Assembly (NCBI GenBank): GCA_000499405.2
Contig: HG738138.1
Span: forward strand, 19,569,753-19,633,752
Reading direction: 5' to 3'
Source: Onchocerca volvulus
Taxonomy: Eukaryota > Nematoda > Chromadorea > Rhabditida > Onchocercidae
Length of the DNA stretch: 64,000 bases
Position numbers and translations under genes: made by a program. The stretch's first letter is position 1, and each line of letters begins with the position of its first letter. Positions 50,701-63,404 of this stretch are shown piece after piece. A model generated the notes under the pieces. It searched no databases. It saw nothing but the letters and a program-made list of their open reading frames with translations, and had not been told where the DNA came from.

Positions 50701-53700
50701 CATATGGTACAAAGAGAATGATAAAACTCCAGTTTTTCGATATAATTATGTGCAAACTAATATATTCCATTTTCCAACTTTCCCGGCTAACTGTCTAGTA
50801 ATTGTCGGGAAAATCCGAAAGATGATTCATTATAAGTGCGGAATGTTAAAGGTGGTGAAGATAGTTTCAAATGGATAACAAGCCGATAAACTTACCGCCA
50901 GAGTGCTCCAATTAACAGATAAACAAAATAAAGTCGACCAATCATGAGGCGACAGTTGGAAATTAGGAGAGGAGGAGGAACCCCGAAAAGGTTTAAGAGG
51001 TTCGGATTTTGAAGCAGAATCAGTTTTTTTATAAGTTTTCTACCGAATGTTTTCTGCAAAAGTTTTTCTAACAATTTCTACGACGGCTTTTCTACAAGGT
51101 TCTCTATAACGAGCATAACAACAGTTCGATTCGAATCAACACAAAAAGCAACAATCAAGGAGCAGGACTGATTTCTACGAACGACAAAGGAAAGAATACC
51201 TAGTGATAAATTTACTTGGATATTCTCAGATAATTGCTCGTAACTGTTCCGTCTATTAATAACCTTTTTCTTTAAACAGAAATCATTCTTTCACAAAATT
51301 ACTTTCTCAAAAGTAACGACATTCCGGTAATGAGTGGGAAACAAAACACTTCTTATATTCGATTAATAACTGGATGGGGAATTAAGTTAAAAACCACTTT
51401 CTATATTCACAAGGCTTGTGAATCTAAATTTTAACTCTGGAATCTCATGGAAAAAAACCGATTTTTTCATTCAATGATATGAAATCAATACTCACCTTAT
51501 TTCGCCGAATAAAGTTAATATCTGCTGGAGTTTCTGTTAATTTCTGATACGGGAAATTATCGCTAAGAGGAAAGCTGGGAGCAGCAGCTCCAACACAAGG
51601 GAAAAAATTTACAGCAGTGACAGTAAACTGGTGGCACATCGATGAGAGAGAGAGATTTATATTCGTGTTTGCTTGATACGAATAAAAGCCAAAGTAGAAT
51701 CGCTAAAAGCGCTTTTTTGAGACCAAATCAAATGGAAAGGAAAAACCTTGAGAAGAAATTAATTTTTCTGTACTTGAAGACAAAATTCAGAATTTGGACT
51801 CTGGCTGTTTTACTTTATTGGAAGATAAATAATGAAGGAAGGGGAAAAGGAGAAGAACAGAACAGAAAAAATATGGGATCACAACCAATGAAATCTACAG
51901 TTGAAAAAAGTCCTTAACAGTCTTTTTCGTATGCAGCCAGTTTAGAACGCTAAACAGTATGAACGATTTTAACAAATTTATCTTTTCTGCTTGCTATTAA
52001 CCTAAAATTCTCGCTCTTTCAATTCTAATTTTTACTTGTCGAATGAAAAGAGAGGATTGCTGATAAGGCACGAAAAAGATGGGAAAATTTAGAAAGAGTC
52101 GGTGATGTTACTACCATAATCAAATGATTAAGAGAATAACGATTTCTGCACCCAAACATCCATATCTCAATGATTAAATATGCATCAGTTTCACAAGAAT
52201 GAATACGGGTGATAGATTCATCGATACATTTATTTCACTCAATCGTCAACAATTTCGACCATACACTTCTAATGGATTCCCCAGTTTCAGAGAAGCCTGA
52301 AGTTTTTTCTGCAAAAACATGCTTATTATTAAATTGAACACTTTGACCATGCAAGAACCGACGAAGATCCAGAAAATCAATAAATAAATGAAGAAAGCAA
52401 CAGAGACAGATTATTAATACTACGCGAATTTTGACCATTCTAGGAGTGTATGAAAATACTTAGAACAGCTTTCTAATAACGTCAAATGGATTCCTTTTCC
52501 AATATAATTTCTATGGATATGGGTCCAGAGAAAGGGAGGCATTTCTTTGCGTTATATTGAATATCTGTCTGTCGGGAATTTTTCTATGGCTCTTCTCACG
52601 ATAGTTACGCTCTGAAAGCGTTCATTGCATTTGAGCCAGAAAAAGACAAATTCTTTCTCTCCAAAAATTATATGAGAGGAGGTTAGATCTTTGAAGCATG
52701 CTACATTACGTTTGCCAATGCCTAATGTACCCAACTGAAGCCTTGTGTGGGCTGTTACTGGAAATGAATACAACTTTTTCAAGCTCAGCTGGGAACTTCC
52801 CTCTTCCCAATTACCAAACAAGTTTCATAGTCTAGCGCTCCATAAATAGCGGATTTCAGAACTCTGTCGAAATTATTCTCTGCATATAATGTGAAAGATG
52901 AAGTTCACTAAATGGCATGCTTTATGTAAAATGCAGAAGTTATAGAAAGATTTCCTCCTAATATTTTTAAATTAATAAAGGTTATATTCCGCAATTCTTT
53001 TGAAATACTTGGTAAAAAAAAAGCCATTGCATTAAATTTAATGAAACGAATAAAACGTATAAGTTATCTAAAAATGTAAACTAATGAAAAATTTGAAATA
53101 ATTAGACAAATCATTTCAAAAAACCTGCTATCATGGACGCATATTGCTTTCAGGTTAAAGTTTTGATGCAAGAAGTAAGATCGTCTTATATTCTGCTCAT
53201 TATAAAAAAAAAAAACTGGTAGTAGATGGAACCTTGCGTGGCTGAAGGTTGAGAGCAGGAAGTTGTAAACGCCTTGTTTGTGTCTTCGAGAAATCAAGTG
53301 GAGGCATATTGCCAAAATTTCCAGTCAGAGTCCACCAAATTCTGGAAAAATAACGCTATTACTTAATGATTTAATTTTATTTAAATCAAAATTAAAGTGA
53401 ACTATTCACAGTATTCGCGTAGTAGACGCTTCTGCGCAATTTTATTGGGGTCGATTTGATGATGAAAATTTCATAAGATCTAAAATTTAAATTCACCTCA
53501 TATAGTCTGTGCAAGGAAGAAATTAGTTTAGCAAACTTTTGAAGAGACTGAATAAATTTTGCAAAGTTTCAATAGACTTATTTATGTATAATATACCTGC
53601 TTGAGATCTTTAGAAAAAGTTAATTTCGGCTAAAGACGTGAAGACGTTGAATGAGCCAACCGCGAAATTCTTTTACCTGATCACTCAGGAGACACAAAAA

Positions 53701-56700
53701 TAATTCAAGTTTAAAAAATCTGAACAATTCAAGTATTCCGCAAGTTACCTCGCACTACGCTTTTCTTTTAGACCATGAATAACACTGTACTGTTTTGTTT
53801 TGTTTTTTTTTTCCTTCTTTTTTTTTTTTTTTTTCGCTACTACAAGCTGATTGATGAATGTTCCGTTATCCTCAACATCGATGATTATTCACAGATTTCT
53901 CTAGACTAAATTTATACAAAATGTTAGAGCTATTATTCCATGAAAACATTCTATGAAATCACAATGCTACCTTGCTTATGTAAAATTTCTCCCGTTTTCC
54001 TTTATACAGTTTTTACATGAGAAAACGATCGAAAATTACAGAGATGAGCAAACTGAGCGTTATCGCTAGAGTACAAATGGCGAAAAAAACAGAAAATTTA
54101 ATCCTTTCAATATCAAAAACAGATAATTGAAGGAAGAGCTTTCGCTATTATATGATATGATTTTATGAATTTTTAAAAAGCTTAACTTCACAATATCACT
54201 GTTACATCTCTAATCTTTTAAGAATTTCTCATATTGATGTGGATTTCTCGACGATTTTTAAATTTCTTCTTGCAATTAAAAAAAATTTTTAAAAAGCTCT
54301 AAAATCACTAATAAAAATGCGTGGGTAATAAGTTATCTGTTCAATATTTCCTTATTTCGCCAAAAAAAAAAAAAAAAAAAAAGTTAAAAAATTGAGTGTT
54401 CTTCCATTTTCTGGCATTAATCGCCTTATTCAAAATAATGGCTTCTGACTCCACAATTTCTTTTTAAACTAAAACACATAATCTAACGACTTAATAATCA
54501 GATCTAAGAAAGGTAAAAAATTTTTAATGGAAAGATACAAAAGCAAAAACAAAATGCAAATATAAATATAAAAAAATGAAAAAAGAAAGTCGTGCAAATA
54601 AGATGCGAAAAAAAAAAAAAGAAACATAAAAAGATGTAAGAAACCCCAAATCAGTGATACTTTGGGAAAGACATTTTTATTGTTGTTTACTTATTACATT
54701 TTATATATGGTAGCTAAATGAAGTATAGTTATCGGATAATTTCCAAAGTCAATTTCCCTGTAATTTGTAGAATAACAAGAATGACTTGTTTTTCTTAATT
54801 GAACATCAATTGAACAATGAAGACGGACAATAATAATTATTACTGCGCAGTAACACTGACTTAATTCTCCTATTTCTGGATCTCTAATTGATAAAAGTGA
54901 ATAACTAGTTCCAAAACATATGATATAAGCCTCAAGACTGTAAGTAATCATAATAGCGTCTCAAATCAAAAAAAAAAAAAAAAAAAAAAAAAAAAACAGA
55001 GAAAGTGTATATTTAAAGTTTTGGTTACATACAGTGGAAAACTTTGCGTTAGAATAATAAAAAAAAAAATACTGACTGGCTTTCAGACATGATTTCATCT
55101 TGTGAGCGCACTTGTATAGGTGCTATTTCTTCGGTGGTCTCATTAAGATTCTTGAAACAATGGGAAATTTTCTGATCAAATGTTCCGACCAGATCTTCCA
55201 GACTACCCGATAAATTTTCCGCATCGAAATTTTCATCGAAATTGTTCTCGCAATCACTAGTCCTGTAATAAGAATAATTAGAAGGTGTAAAGAGGTAAAC
55301 CCTAAGGATATAAAAAATTTGAATTCATGTTTATGACTGAATTTGGTATTTTTGATTTTAGTGGAGGAGATTTTTCCTTAAATTTTCGACATTTTAATAT
55401 ACAAATTTCCTTTAGCTAGATTCTGAATACTTTTCGCAAATCTAGAGAATCAAAAATATAAAATGTTATCCAAAAATGATCAATTATGGAAATCATTTTC
55501 CAACAAGAAAGCTGAAAAACTGAGTAAATCGTTTCTCTTTTTTACAAAATCAACAATTGCAGTTGATTTTGTAAAAAGATTTTTAAGAAAATTTTAATTT
55601 TGTCCTAATTTTTAATGCTTTGAGAACTATACCAGTCATAGAATCATTATGGGAAAAAAAAAAAAAAAAAGTGCAAACTGAAAGAGAGATGGAATACGAC
55701 TGAGAACGGCTGAAAAAATTATCGGTTAGATGGCAATTGAAGCAAGCGAGCAAATATCTCGGAAATTCAAAATCAGCTGAGAAGTTACGGCTAGCTGTCG
55801 TTAAGACTGATGCAATTTTCAATTATCATGCATAGTTCGGAAATGAAAGATGAATAACTTACATCATATTCTCAAGAATATCTCATCAATGTTCCAAAAT
55901 CAGCTAAGCTAATTTTATATTTCAACAAGCAGGCAGAAACGAGCTTTTACATATCCTAGCAACAACATATGCCGGTAACAATTATCCTGTACTACTCTCT
56001 TTGGTCCAAGACAAATCCTGAAAATCGTCTAAACGTCACATATGCAGAATTGCTACTAATGGCGATGAATACACCACTGGTAATCAGCTCTTATCAACGT
56101 AGTTATCAGCTGCTTCAAAATGTTGCTAGAAAATACTATGAAGCTTGATTTCTACAACCATCCAGGTTTTAGTTCTAATCATTCAGATCCCTGCTTGAGA
56201 TTTAAGAATCAAAGATGAGGGTGAATACGAAGAAAGATATAAAAGAATTGGAAAATAGAAAAAAAGAGTGGAGATTTTGCTTGCATATTGTGCAGAACAC
56301 AGAGATAGGTGGAGATATCTTCCTCATTCCATTTTGAATTGATTACTGGAGACCGAACTTTTCTCCCTCACTAGAACTTTTTTAAAGAAAAAGTTCTTAT
56401 AATTCATAGGACTATTTCTAGCCAAGGTCCAAAAGATATCCGAACTGTCAAGAGAGGGGAAAGAGATGGAAATGATGAGAGTGAGATGAGAGATGAAGAA
56501 AAAGATTACAAGAGAAAAGCAAAGAGTATCAGTTGATAATTTGGAGTCCCTCTAGTTCGGGGTATCGCTCGGATTCCAGGTGAGCAGTACTAATCCTTCC
56601 CATCTTAGCTCTTCGCTCTACACAGAGGGGAAATTTGTCAGGTGGCTGTTATATTTACGAGCTTATGTGTAATATTATTAAACTACTCTCATTGCACATT

Positions 56701-59700
56701 AATATAGTCTATTTCAATATAATGGCGGTGATTTCATACGGTAAATACCGTACCAATATATCATGCAGTACACTCGTCACGAAGGCCTATCCCATTTTAT
56801 CTCTCTTTTGTTTACTTTCTTTCTCGAAAAGTAAAACTGAAGACTGCAGAAATACTCAAAATACCATCTTCATGAGTATCAATTAATATTGCGAGTGATT
56901 CATCAAAGCCAAACTAAAATGAATCAATTTAATGGAAGAATTATGGAGTAAAGACGAAAAGTCATTTAATACGCCTATCTCTGCTGCTTCTTATCGTAAT
57001 TTTAGAAATTCGGAAAATTATGAGGGTGAAAATGAGAGCAGAAATGATGAATTCATAATGAATAGACATTTCTTAAGCAAAAAAATAAGCTCCAAGCATT
57101 AGCTATCCTGATGTGTCTCTTTATTGATCATATATACATGTCCCCAATGGATAGACATCTGCAGAATCCCTTAATTTTCTTGTCTATTTGTCTATTTCTG
57201 TCTATTCCACTAATTGAAATTCATTTAAAAATGACTGTGAATGATAATCGATGTTGCTATAGCAGTGGTAGCATATTAACAGATCTAAAGTCTTCTTTCC
57301 GATCAGCGCTAACTTAACTTGTTCAAAGAAATCAGTACCTTGATTTTATCCTTTCTGGAAGAATCAGGCGATTTTAGATATAAACAGACAACCATAAGTA
57401 TATATAAAAATCCATGTACATAAATTTAGTATGTCACGAATGAAATTGTCAACTCTGAGAATAAATCAAAATAAGACTTCGCTTATTAACATATGCAGTA
57501 CTGTTTGCATCAATTCCTACAATTTTTTGAAGTTTTTTCTGCTATTTCATTTTGTTTATTTTCTGCTTTCTTTTAATATTTCTTTTCTTTCCTGCAATTT
57601 GCAATTTAAAACTTTATTGAAGGACGAAGATATTCAAAAAGTCCTTTTCCATAATAACCGGAAAATCGAAAACAAAAAGCTTAAAAAATGGAAGGAACAA
57701 ACTGATCAGACAAGTCAAGCTAACAATAGGAGTGCATCCGGTATAACATCAATTTCTAACCTTTCACTATTTCGCTAATTTTTAAAAAAAATTTTTTTTT
57801 TACTTCAAGTTATCCCACTAATTCACTTAATAATATGCTTCACAGCAAGTTACTATTGCAGGTCATACTTCCAGCATGGTAAATATTTACTTGGAAATAA
57901 AAACTATTTGCAGTTTTTCAACAATTAAAATGATTTTTCAAAAAAATCCTTCCCATGAGAATTTGTACTAGCAGTGAGTAAGCAAAAAGGAAAACACGAG
58001 AAAGACTGAATAAGAAATGACATTGAACTTCAGCACTAATCAAGATTAGCATTAAAAATTAGAGAAATTGAAACCAGTTTTTTCGGATAAATGACAGGAA
58101 ATAAAGGACAAAATCAAAAAAGCAGCTGACTTAGATCAATTGCATTTTCAACGAAAGGAAACTAGCAAATATACTGAAAATTGGAATAGAACTTTTGTCG
58201 CAATGTGATAAAAATTTCAAAATGTCTAGTTTGTTCGATTATCGCGGAAAACAGACAACGAATTTTGGTTCTTGAAATATTTCACCAACTTAAGTAACGG
58301 GAAATAAGGAGAACAGGAATGATATTTTTTTTGTTATCACCTATTTTTGACTGAAATACGCGAATATTGAATTTTCATGATTGTTTATGTATCAATGATT
58401 TAGGAATGTCTTTACTCTGTTTTTGCTGTCCCAAAATCGCAACACTTCCATAAACTATTCAACGTTCCATGTAATAAAAATCGATGTCAGTAAAATGAGA
58501 TGTCACGATGTGCGAGTAGCACTGCTGCAGAGTCATTTCTTGCAATAAATGTAATCGTAGTAAAAAGGGTTAGAATAAAAAAGAAATAAGTAGCAAGATT
58601 AAGATTTTGTAAAATCGGGAACTGAAGATGAGTGAGAAAGGAGCTCCATCAGATTTCAATGGCTTTATAACTCACGTTCGCAAATAGATACACTTTCATT
58701 AATGCATTTAATAAAAAAAAAGCTCAACTTCATATTGTTCATGAGATGTTTATTTCTACTGATATCTAAATCTAGCAATAGCCAATACTAAACAGTGTCG
58801 ATAATTAGAAAACCTAAAGTGGGATGATCAAAGAGAGATGAGAATCAAAGCGAAGATGCTCAAAATTCTGCAAAAATTAGAGAGAAGAAAAACTGTATAC
58901 TGAAAAATGAGCAACAAAAAAATTTAAGAGGAAGAAAACTAAACGGGTTATAAAAGATCAAGCTCGGCTTTATTTGGAAATGTCGACTACGAGAACGATT
59001 TTTGGCAGATTAAGACTTTTTTTTCTGCCTAACATGGCAGTTTCAACTTATGTCTTCTGTAACTGTTTCCACGTTTGGCCGCAGCGTCTCTGCTTCAGCT
59101 TTGAAAATATTTTCAAGCATTTTTTTTCAAACAGCTTTAATTTATATGACGTCAAATCTGAAATAAAAAAGAGAGCAGAGTAATTTTTGGACGAAAATCT
59201 AAATAGAATTCAAGATTAAATTATTTCCCATGATTCACTCTTAGCAGCTTGAATGGGAAGTAGCTGGGAATGGGAAGGATTATTTATTATGTTCCAAAAA
59301 AAAAAAAACCCTTTAGAAAGAACAGCGATTCCTGAAAGGAATGAGAGTAATCGAAGAAATGCAGAATATATGATTCATTTTATAACAAGAACTGAAGAAT
59401 GGAAACATAGAAGCAGTACTAATAAAATAACAAAGCAGCTCATTTGTTGTTCGTGAAAAAAGCATTATTTGCGGTGTACTTTAACTTTTATGGCTTATTT
59501 TATTTTATTGATCAGGGAATGCAGCAATGAATACGGCAAGAAGCAAAATCAGACAGAACCGGAAACAAATAATTCAAAGATTTCGTGAACATTCACTGAC
59601 AGTTTTCCACAATAAAAAATTTTATTCCAGCTACTTACGGTGAAAATAAATCATGTATAATTATTGAAGAAATGGATCAGAAATGATGCGACAAATCATT

Positions 59701-59959
59701 CTAGAATTTCTTTAATGGGATCAAACAGCTTCTTTCTCTCTCGTTTGCGCAGCATTCAAAATGCCAATGAAAAAAAGAGAATATCCAGAAAGCTTCAGCA
59801 TATTAGTTCAGGAAAAAATTCAAATGACAAAAAAGATAAAAGCACTTACGACTGCTGAGATACCGCTTTAATGGAATCGATGTCGTCTTCGAGATGAGCC
59901 AATGGTACCTCCGGCACACTACAGTTTATATCTTCGCCCATTCCCGTACCCATCACCAT
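47767..59959 (-). CDS. unc-76: UNC-76/FEZ kinesin adaptor
   Basis: Eleven minus-strand exons join in phase to 417 residues: 59959-59850, 55262-55077, 53341-53233, 51627-51496, 50558-50403, 50279-50128, 49237-49195, 49039-48866, 48504-48429, 48156-48091, 47816-47767. FEZ marks in order are SGSLEDLVGTFDQKISHCFKN, IWWTLTGNFGNMPPLDF, an acidic exon with TADQVIEEIDQMLQ, the coiled coil QLAHRDELEYEKEMKNTFIS, MTATIPYDENH and the C-terminal VPSMLTDYILTVLCPS. By family knowledge FEZ/UNC-76 links kinesin-1 to cargo and is needed for axon outgrowth and fasciculation. Intron 1 is 4.6 kb. The 44-codon exon at 51627-51496 is phase 0 at both ends and unlike other FEZ sequence I recall, so it may be alternative. 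The exact start among several close ATGs (59959, 59953) is unsettled. Confidence 0.92.
48215..48243. repeat. Perfect 13-bp hairpin in unc-76 intron
   Basis: AATATTGATTGGC, a TTT loop, and its exact inverted copy. It sits in the 272-base intron between 48429 and 48156. Confidence 0.9.
49832..49840 (-). other. Possible 9-nt microexon in unc-76
   Basis: On the minus strand, TTTTCCAG is followed by GTTTGGAGG and then the strong donor GTAAGTAC. Neighbouring exons (50279-50128 and 49237-49195) join in phase 2 without it. Including it adds three residues (Phe-Gly-Gly) with no frame change. Confidence 0.35.
54361..54996. repeat. Poly-A tracts in unc-76 intron 2
   Basis: Runs of about 20 A near 54361-54381 and 28 A near 54969-54996. 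Both lie in the intron between 55077 and 53341. Confidence 0.85.
55539..55577. repeat. 16-bp hairpin in unc-76 intron 1
   Basis: TTTTTACAAAATCAAC at 55539-55554, a 7-base loop, and the exact inverted copy at 55562-55577. It lies about 280 bases upstream of the 55262 exon. Confidence 0.88.
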
Positions 59960-60855
59960 AAAGGCACCACCAGTTACACGAAATAGAAATAAAATTATAT
60001 TGGAAATGGAAGTAGGAGAAAGTATCGATGGCTTGGATCGATCAGTCGACTATCGTCACTTTCAATACTTATTGACGATCCTAAAGGCCAACACATTGGT
60101 CTCCACCCATTCATCAGATGAATTAATAGTTGCGAGGCAACTAACCCCAATAATCAATCATCCGTGCTCGAACTAGGAGACATGTGACATGACATACTCA
60201 CACATACAAACACATGCACACTGCATCAGCCTAATGCTGTGTACTCCTTTCTATCCCCCGAAATGTGAGTGGATCGCCGCCTGCACGCCTTCTCCATTTC
60301 TTCGAGATTAGTTGACAGTGGAATCCTTCCATCAATAAAAGCAGACAAATGGCTACCACATGCTTTGATCTAATTTCTAAGAGAGTATCAATCATCACAG
60401 CATAATACAACACAACAATTATCTTCTACACTTCTGAGGAGATTTGGTTCGTTTCCCATAAGCCATTCCAAACAAATTTTTCCTGTTCTTTCAGAATCCA
60501 TCACTCATTAAATCATTGAATCCATCACTCGTACAGGACCATTATTAAAGGGCCAGGAATATAAGGCATTTATAGTACATCTGCCGAAGTAACACAATTG
60601 TGCCTTATATTAGGTTTACTATACATTTGTCTTCACAAACTTATAGTAATGGTCTTTGAACAATTTATTTTCATCATTTCTAATATTAAGCCATTTAATC
60701 GAACTATCTAGTAGTTGGTTCTTTCTGAAGTTTCCTCAGGATAGCCGAAGTACGTAATGAAGCTGTTAGATTCGGTAAAGCAAATGATGAGAGAAAGGTA
60801 CGAGATGTCTTCAGCCTGTTCTCAAACTTTCAATGGGTATGACGTTTTGCTTGCT

Positions 60856-61051
60856 TGAATGAAGCATAGATATTGGATGTTTGTTGCAAGGGGTCATTTT
60901 TGGTAGGACCAAATCAACTAGCGCTGAGAATGGACGACGCTTGAGCAGAAGACTTATACTTTTATTCAACGTTTGGTTTATCCCACAGCGCTAGTTCTGT
61001 TTACCAAAAATAGTCCACTTGGAGACATACTCAATGTCCACGCTTCATTCA
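60856..61051. repeat. Imperfect inverted repeat, about 196 bp (fold-back)
   Basis: The left arm at 60856-60926 runs from TGAATGAAGC to ACTAGCGCTG. The right arm at 60986-61051 is its inverted, diverged copy (CAGCGCTAGT to GCTTCATTCA), around a 59-base centre. The arms share TGAATGAAGC, CAAG-GG, TTTTTGGTA and ACTAGCGCTG, with many single-base changes and small gaps between. It resembles a decayed MITE or fold-back element; no target-site duplication is clear. Confidence 0.8.
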
Positions 61052-61523
61052 GACATCTATCGAATTTCTAATCCTAGGAAATCCCACAAGAATATTATTG
61101 TATGGAAATAAAAACAGCCTGATGGAAATAAGTGGAAATTGTATAGAAATAAACATAAAATAAATAACAAGGTTTATTTCGAAATCTCCCGGATCAATTC
61201 ATCTTGCATCAGAAATTATTTAGGAATAAGTCAACTGTTGTACCGAGCAAATATGAATGATAGACAGTCAAAAGTTAAACGATTGTACAGCCGAGGAGAC
61301 ATCAATGAAGTAAATCCAGTAGAGTTGTTAATGCTGATCAGAAATCACCATCTTAATTTTGTAATCAATGGGTAGGTACAGCGTCTGCAGATTTCTATCA
61401 ATAAATTATTTTTCATTATAGGAATTTCTGATTACAGTTAGCATTCTCTCAGCAGAATAGACAATTGTCCCGCACAGATAATATCAAAATTAGTAATAAA
61501 AAAAATCGGGCAATAAATAAAAT

Positions 61524-62084
61524 TTAAAATTTTAAATGAAATCTTCTCGTTTCACTTCGAGAAATATGAATTTTAAGCGTAATAATGAATCTGTTGCGAC
61601 CAAATATTATAATGTTTTCAATGTGCAGCTTATCAACAGGAATGAACGAACCGTTGGGCCGACTGGATGACAACATTTGTCTTTGAGGAGCTGATACGCC
61701 TTGAACAAAATTCCTTCCAGAATGCTTTTTCAGGCTCTTTTCCTGTATGAACATCTGAAACTTATCTTGATGACAGATTGCCAGTGATTTATTTCTTCTT
61801 CTTGAGGTTCGTTTTTGAATCACTGCTACGCTTATATTCGACCAACCATATTTCTGAAGATATTCTATATCAAATCGCCAGTTTTCTTGAATTTCCGTTC
61901 ATAAAGCCGATGAAAATTAGAGCCAAAAATTCCAGTTTCAGTTGACCAAAGGTTGATATTTGATATTACTAACAGCTGACAAACCGATCTCTACCATTAA
62001 TATTGTATTGTTTTCATCATCACTGACAAGTAAATCAAATGCTTCCCCACTATTTTGTCTTCTGATGAATTTTCGCACATTCAT
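61524..62084 (-). CDS. Candidate two-exon gene, 151 residues, unrecognised
   Basis: Exons 62084-61970 and 61864-61524 join in phase with a GTAATA donor and a GATATAG acceptor. The product begins MNVRKFIRRQNSGEAFDLL and continues through an Arg/Ser-rich basic middle (KRTSRRRNKS) to a basic C-terminus. The first exon is acidic after residue 20 (VSDDENN). An in-frame stop lies shortly upstream of the ATG. I recognise no domain, signal peptide or membrane segment. The call rests only on a long open frame and a fitting intron, so it could be chance or a relic. Confidence 0.25.
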
Positions 62085-63404
62085 TACGGGATGGATGTAC
62101 CGTTCTCATTATGTTAAATTAAGTAGTGCTAAAAACTTGAATGCCATTGGTAAATTACTTTTGTATATCACACATAGTATAAAATCTATAACATACGTAG
62201 ATCTTGCAATATATGACTTTGAGAGAAATAATGTCATTCATATAATCTGAACAGGAAATCTAACATCTGGAAGAGTTTCTAAAGCAACTAAAATAGTACG
62301 ATTCTAATCCATAGACTTTAAGAAGTGATTATGCCAAATATAGCATGATGAATTGTCTATTTTATTATTTAGAAAATTTTACTTATGTTGTGATTGTTGC
62401 ACTGCAACTAAGACATTACATTAGACACTTGGATACTCATTGCGTGGAATGCAGAACTGTGCATAGCTAACGTTTATCGAGATTTTTTGGAGGAGAAATG
62501 AAAGAAAGCTCTTTACAACTCCTCTCTTCTATCACTTATATTCCATCAACCATATCTTTCACTCTCCACTGCCATTTTTTTCATTCATTTCCAAGAACGC
62601 TTTCCTTAAATTCCCCCCTCAGTATATTTAATTAGGACTTCTCTTTATTCTCAGCTTTGTCGCTGTACAGTAAGAAGTGTTGGCTCGAAGTGGTGTGTTG
62701 TAGCGAACACAAAGAGTTGCAAGGTTTCAGAACTGTTCTACCATAAGTTCCATCCAGAAAGGCACAAGAAAATTTGTAAAGGAATAAATCATCAATTTTA
62801 TTGCATTCTATAAATTTGCATTTAACGATCTCCGGACGAACCTTTCTGAAATCGAAGTTTAACAGCGTGATAGAAATTAGATTATATCTGCCGAAATTCT
62901 ATTCAAACTTCGACGTGATTGGAAAGATGAGAGGGGAAAGCTTCGTTCTGAGATATCGGTTTTCATAGAAGGTCGGGACATTGGTCAGCTCCAAGCCGTT
63001 CAGTCGTTGGAAGTCGATTAATCAATTTTCTATTTTTAATGAGAGGAATTCGGAATAGATTTGAATTGACGTTTCTCTTATTCATAAATTTTAACTCACA
63101 GTCTTGTTTTATCCGTAAGACTGACTGAACATGGAATTAATTAAAGCTGGGAGGAGTTCGCTGGCTGGGAAATAAGGACGAATATACAAAACTGAGAAAC
63201 GAAGTGAAGAATTTATGAAATAGAAATTGGGATTTACAGTTTTGTCCTCAATGAGCTTTACAATTTCCTGTAGATACTTCTTTGATTTGCAAATATATTT
63301 GTTTTAGCAGTATTGAATTTTCCTAATTTCACACTTTTCAAGCGTAATGCGCATATCTTTAGTTTCTAAGCGAAGGAAGAAAAGTTTATGTATTGTTTTC
63401 AGTT

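Larger units (their letters stand above)
59960..63404. other. Gap between unc-76 and dyci-1
   Basis: These two genes diverge, so their promoters lie here. The gap also holds an imperfect inverted repeat (60856-61051) and one weak gene candidate (61524-62084). I see no other feature. Confidence 0.45.

Noticed and set aside
56540..56640. Less AT-rich segment that looked like a possible small structured RNA gene
   Set aside because: No recognisable tRNA, 5S or SL RNA motif and no convincing fold by eye.
57431..57778. 115-codon plus-strand frame in unc-76 intron 1
   Set aside because: Low-complexity Phe/Leu then Lys-rich sequence with no splice partners or domain; probably chance.
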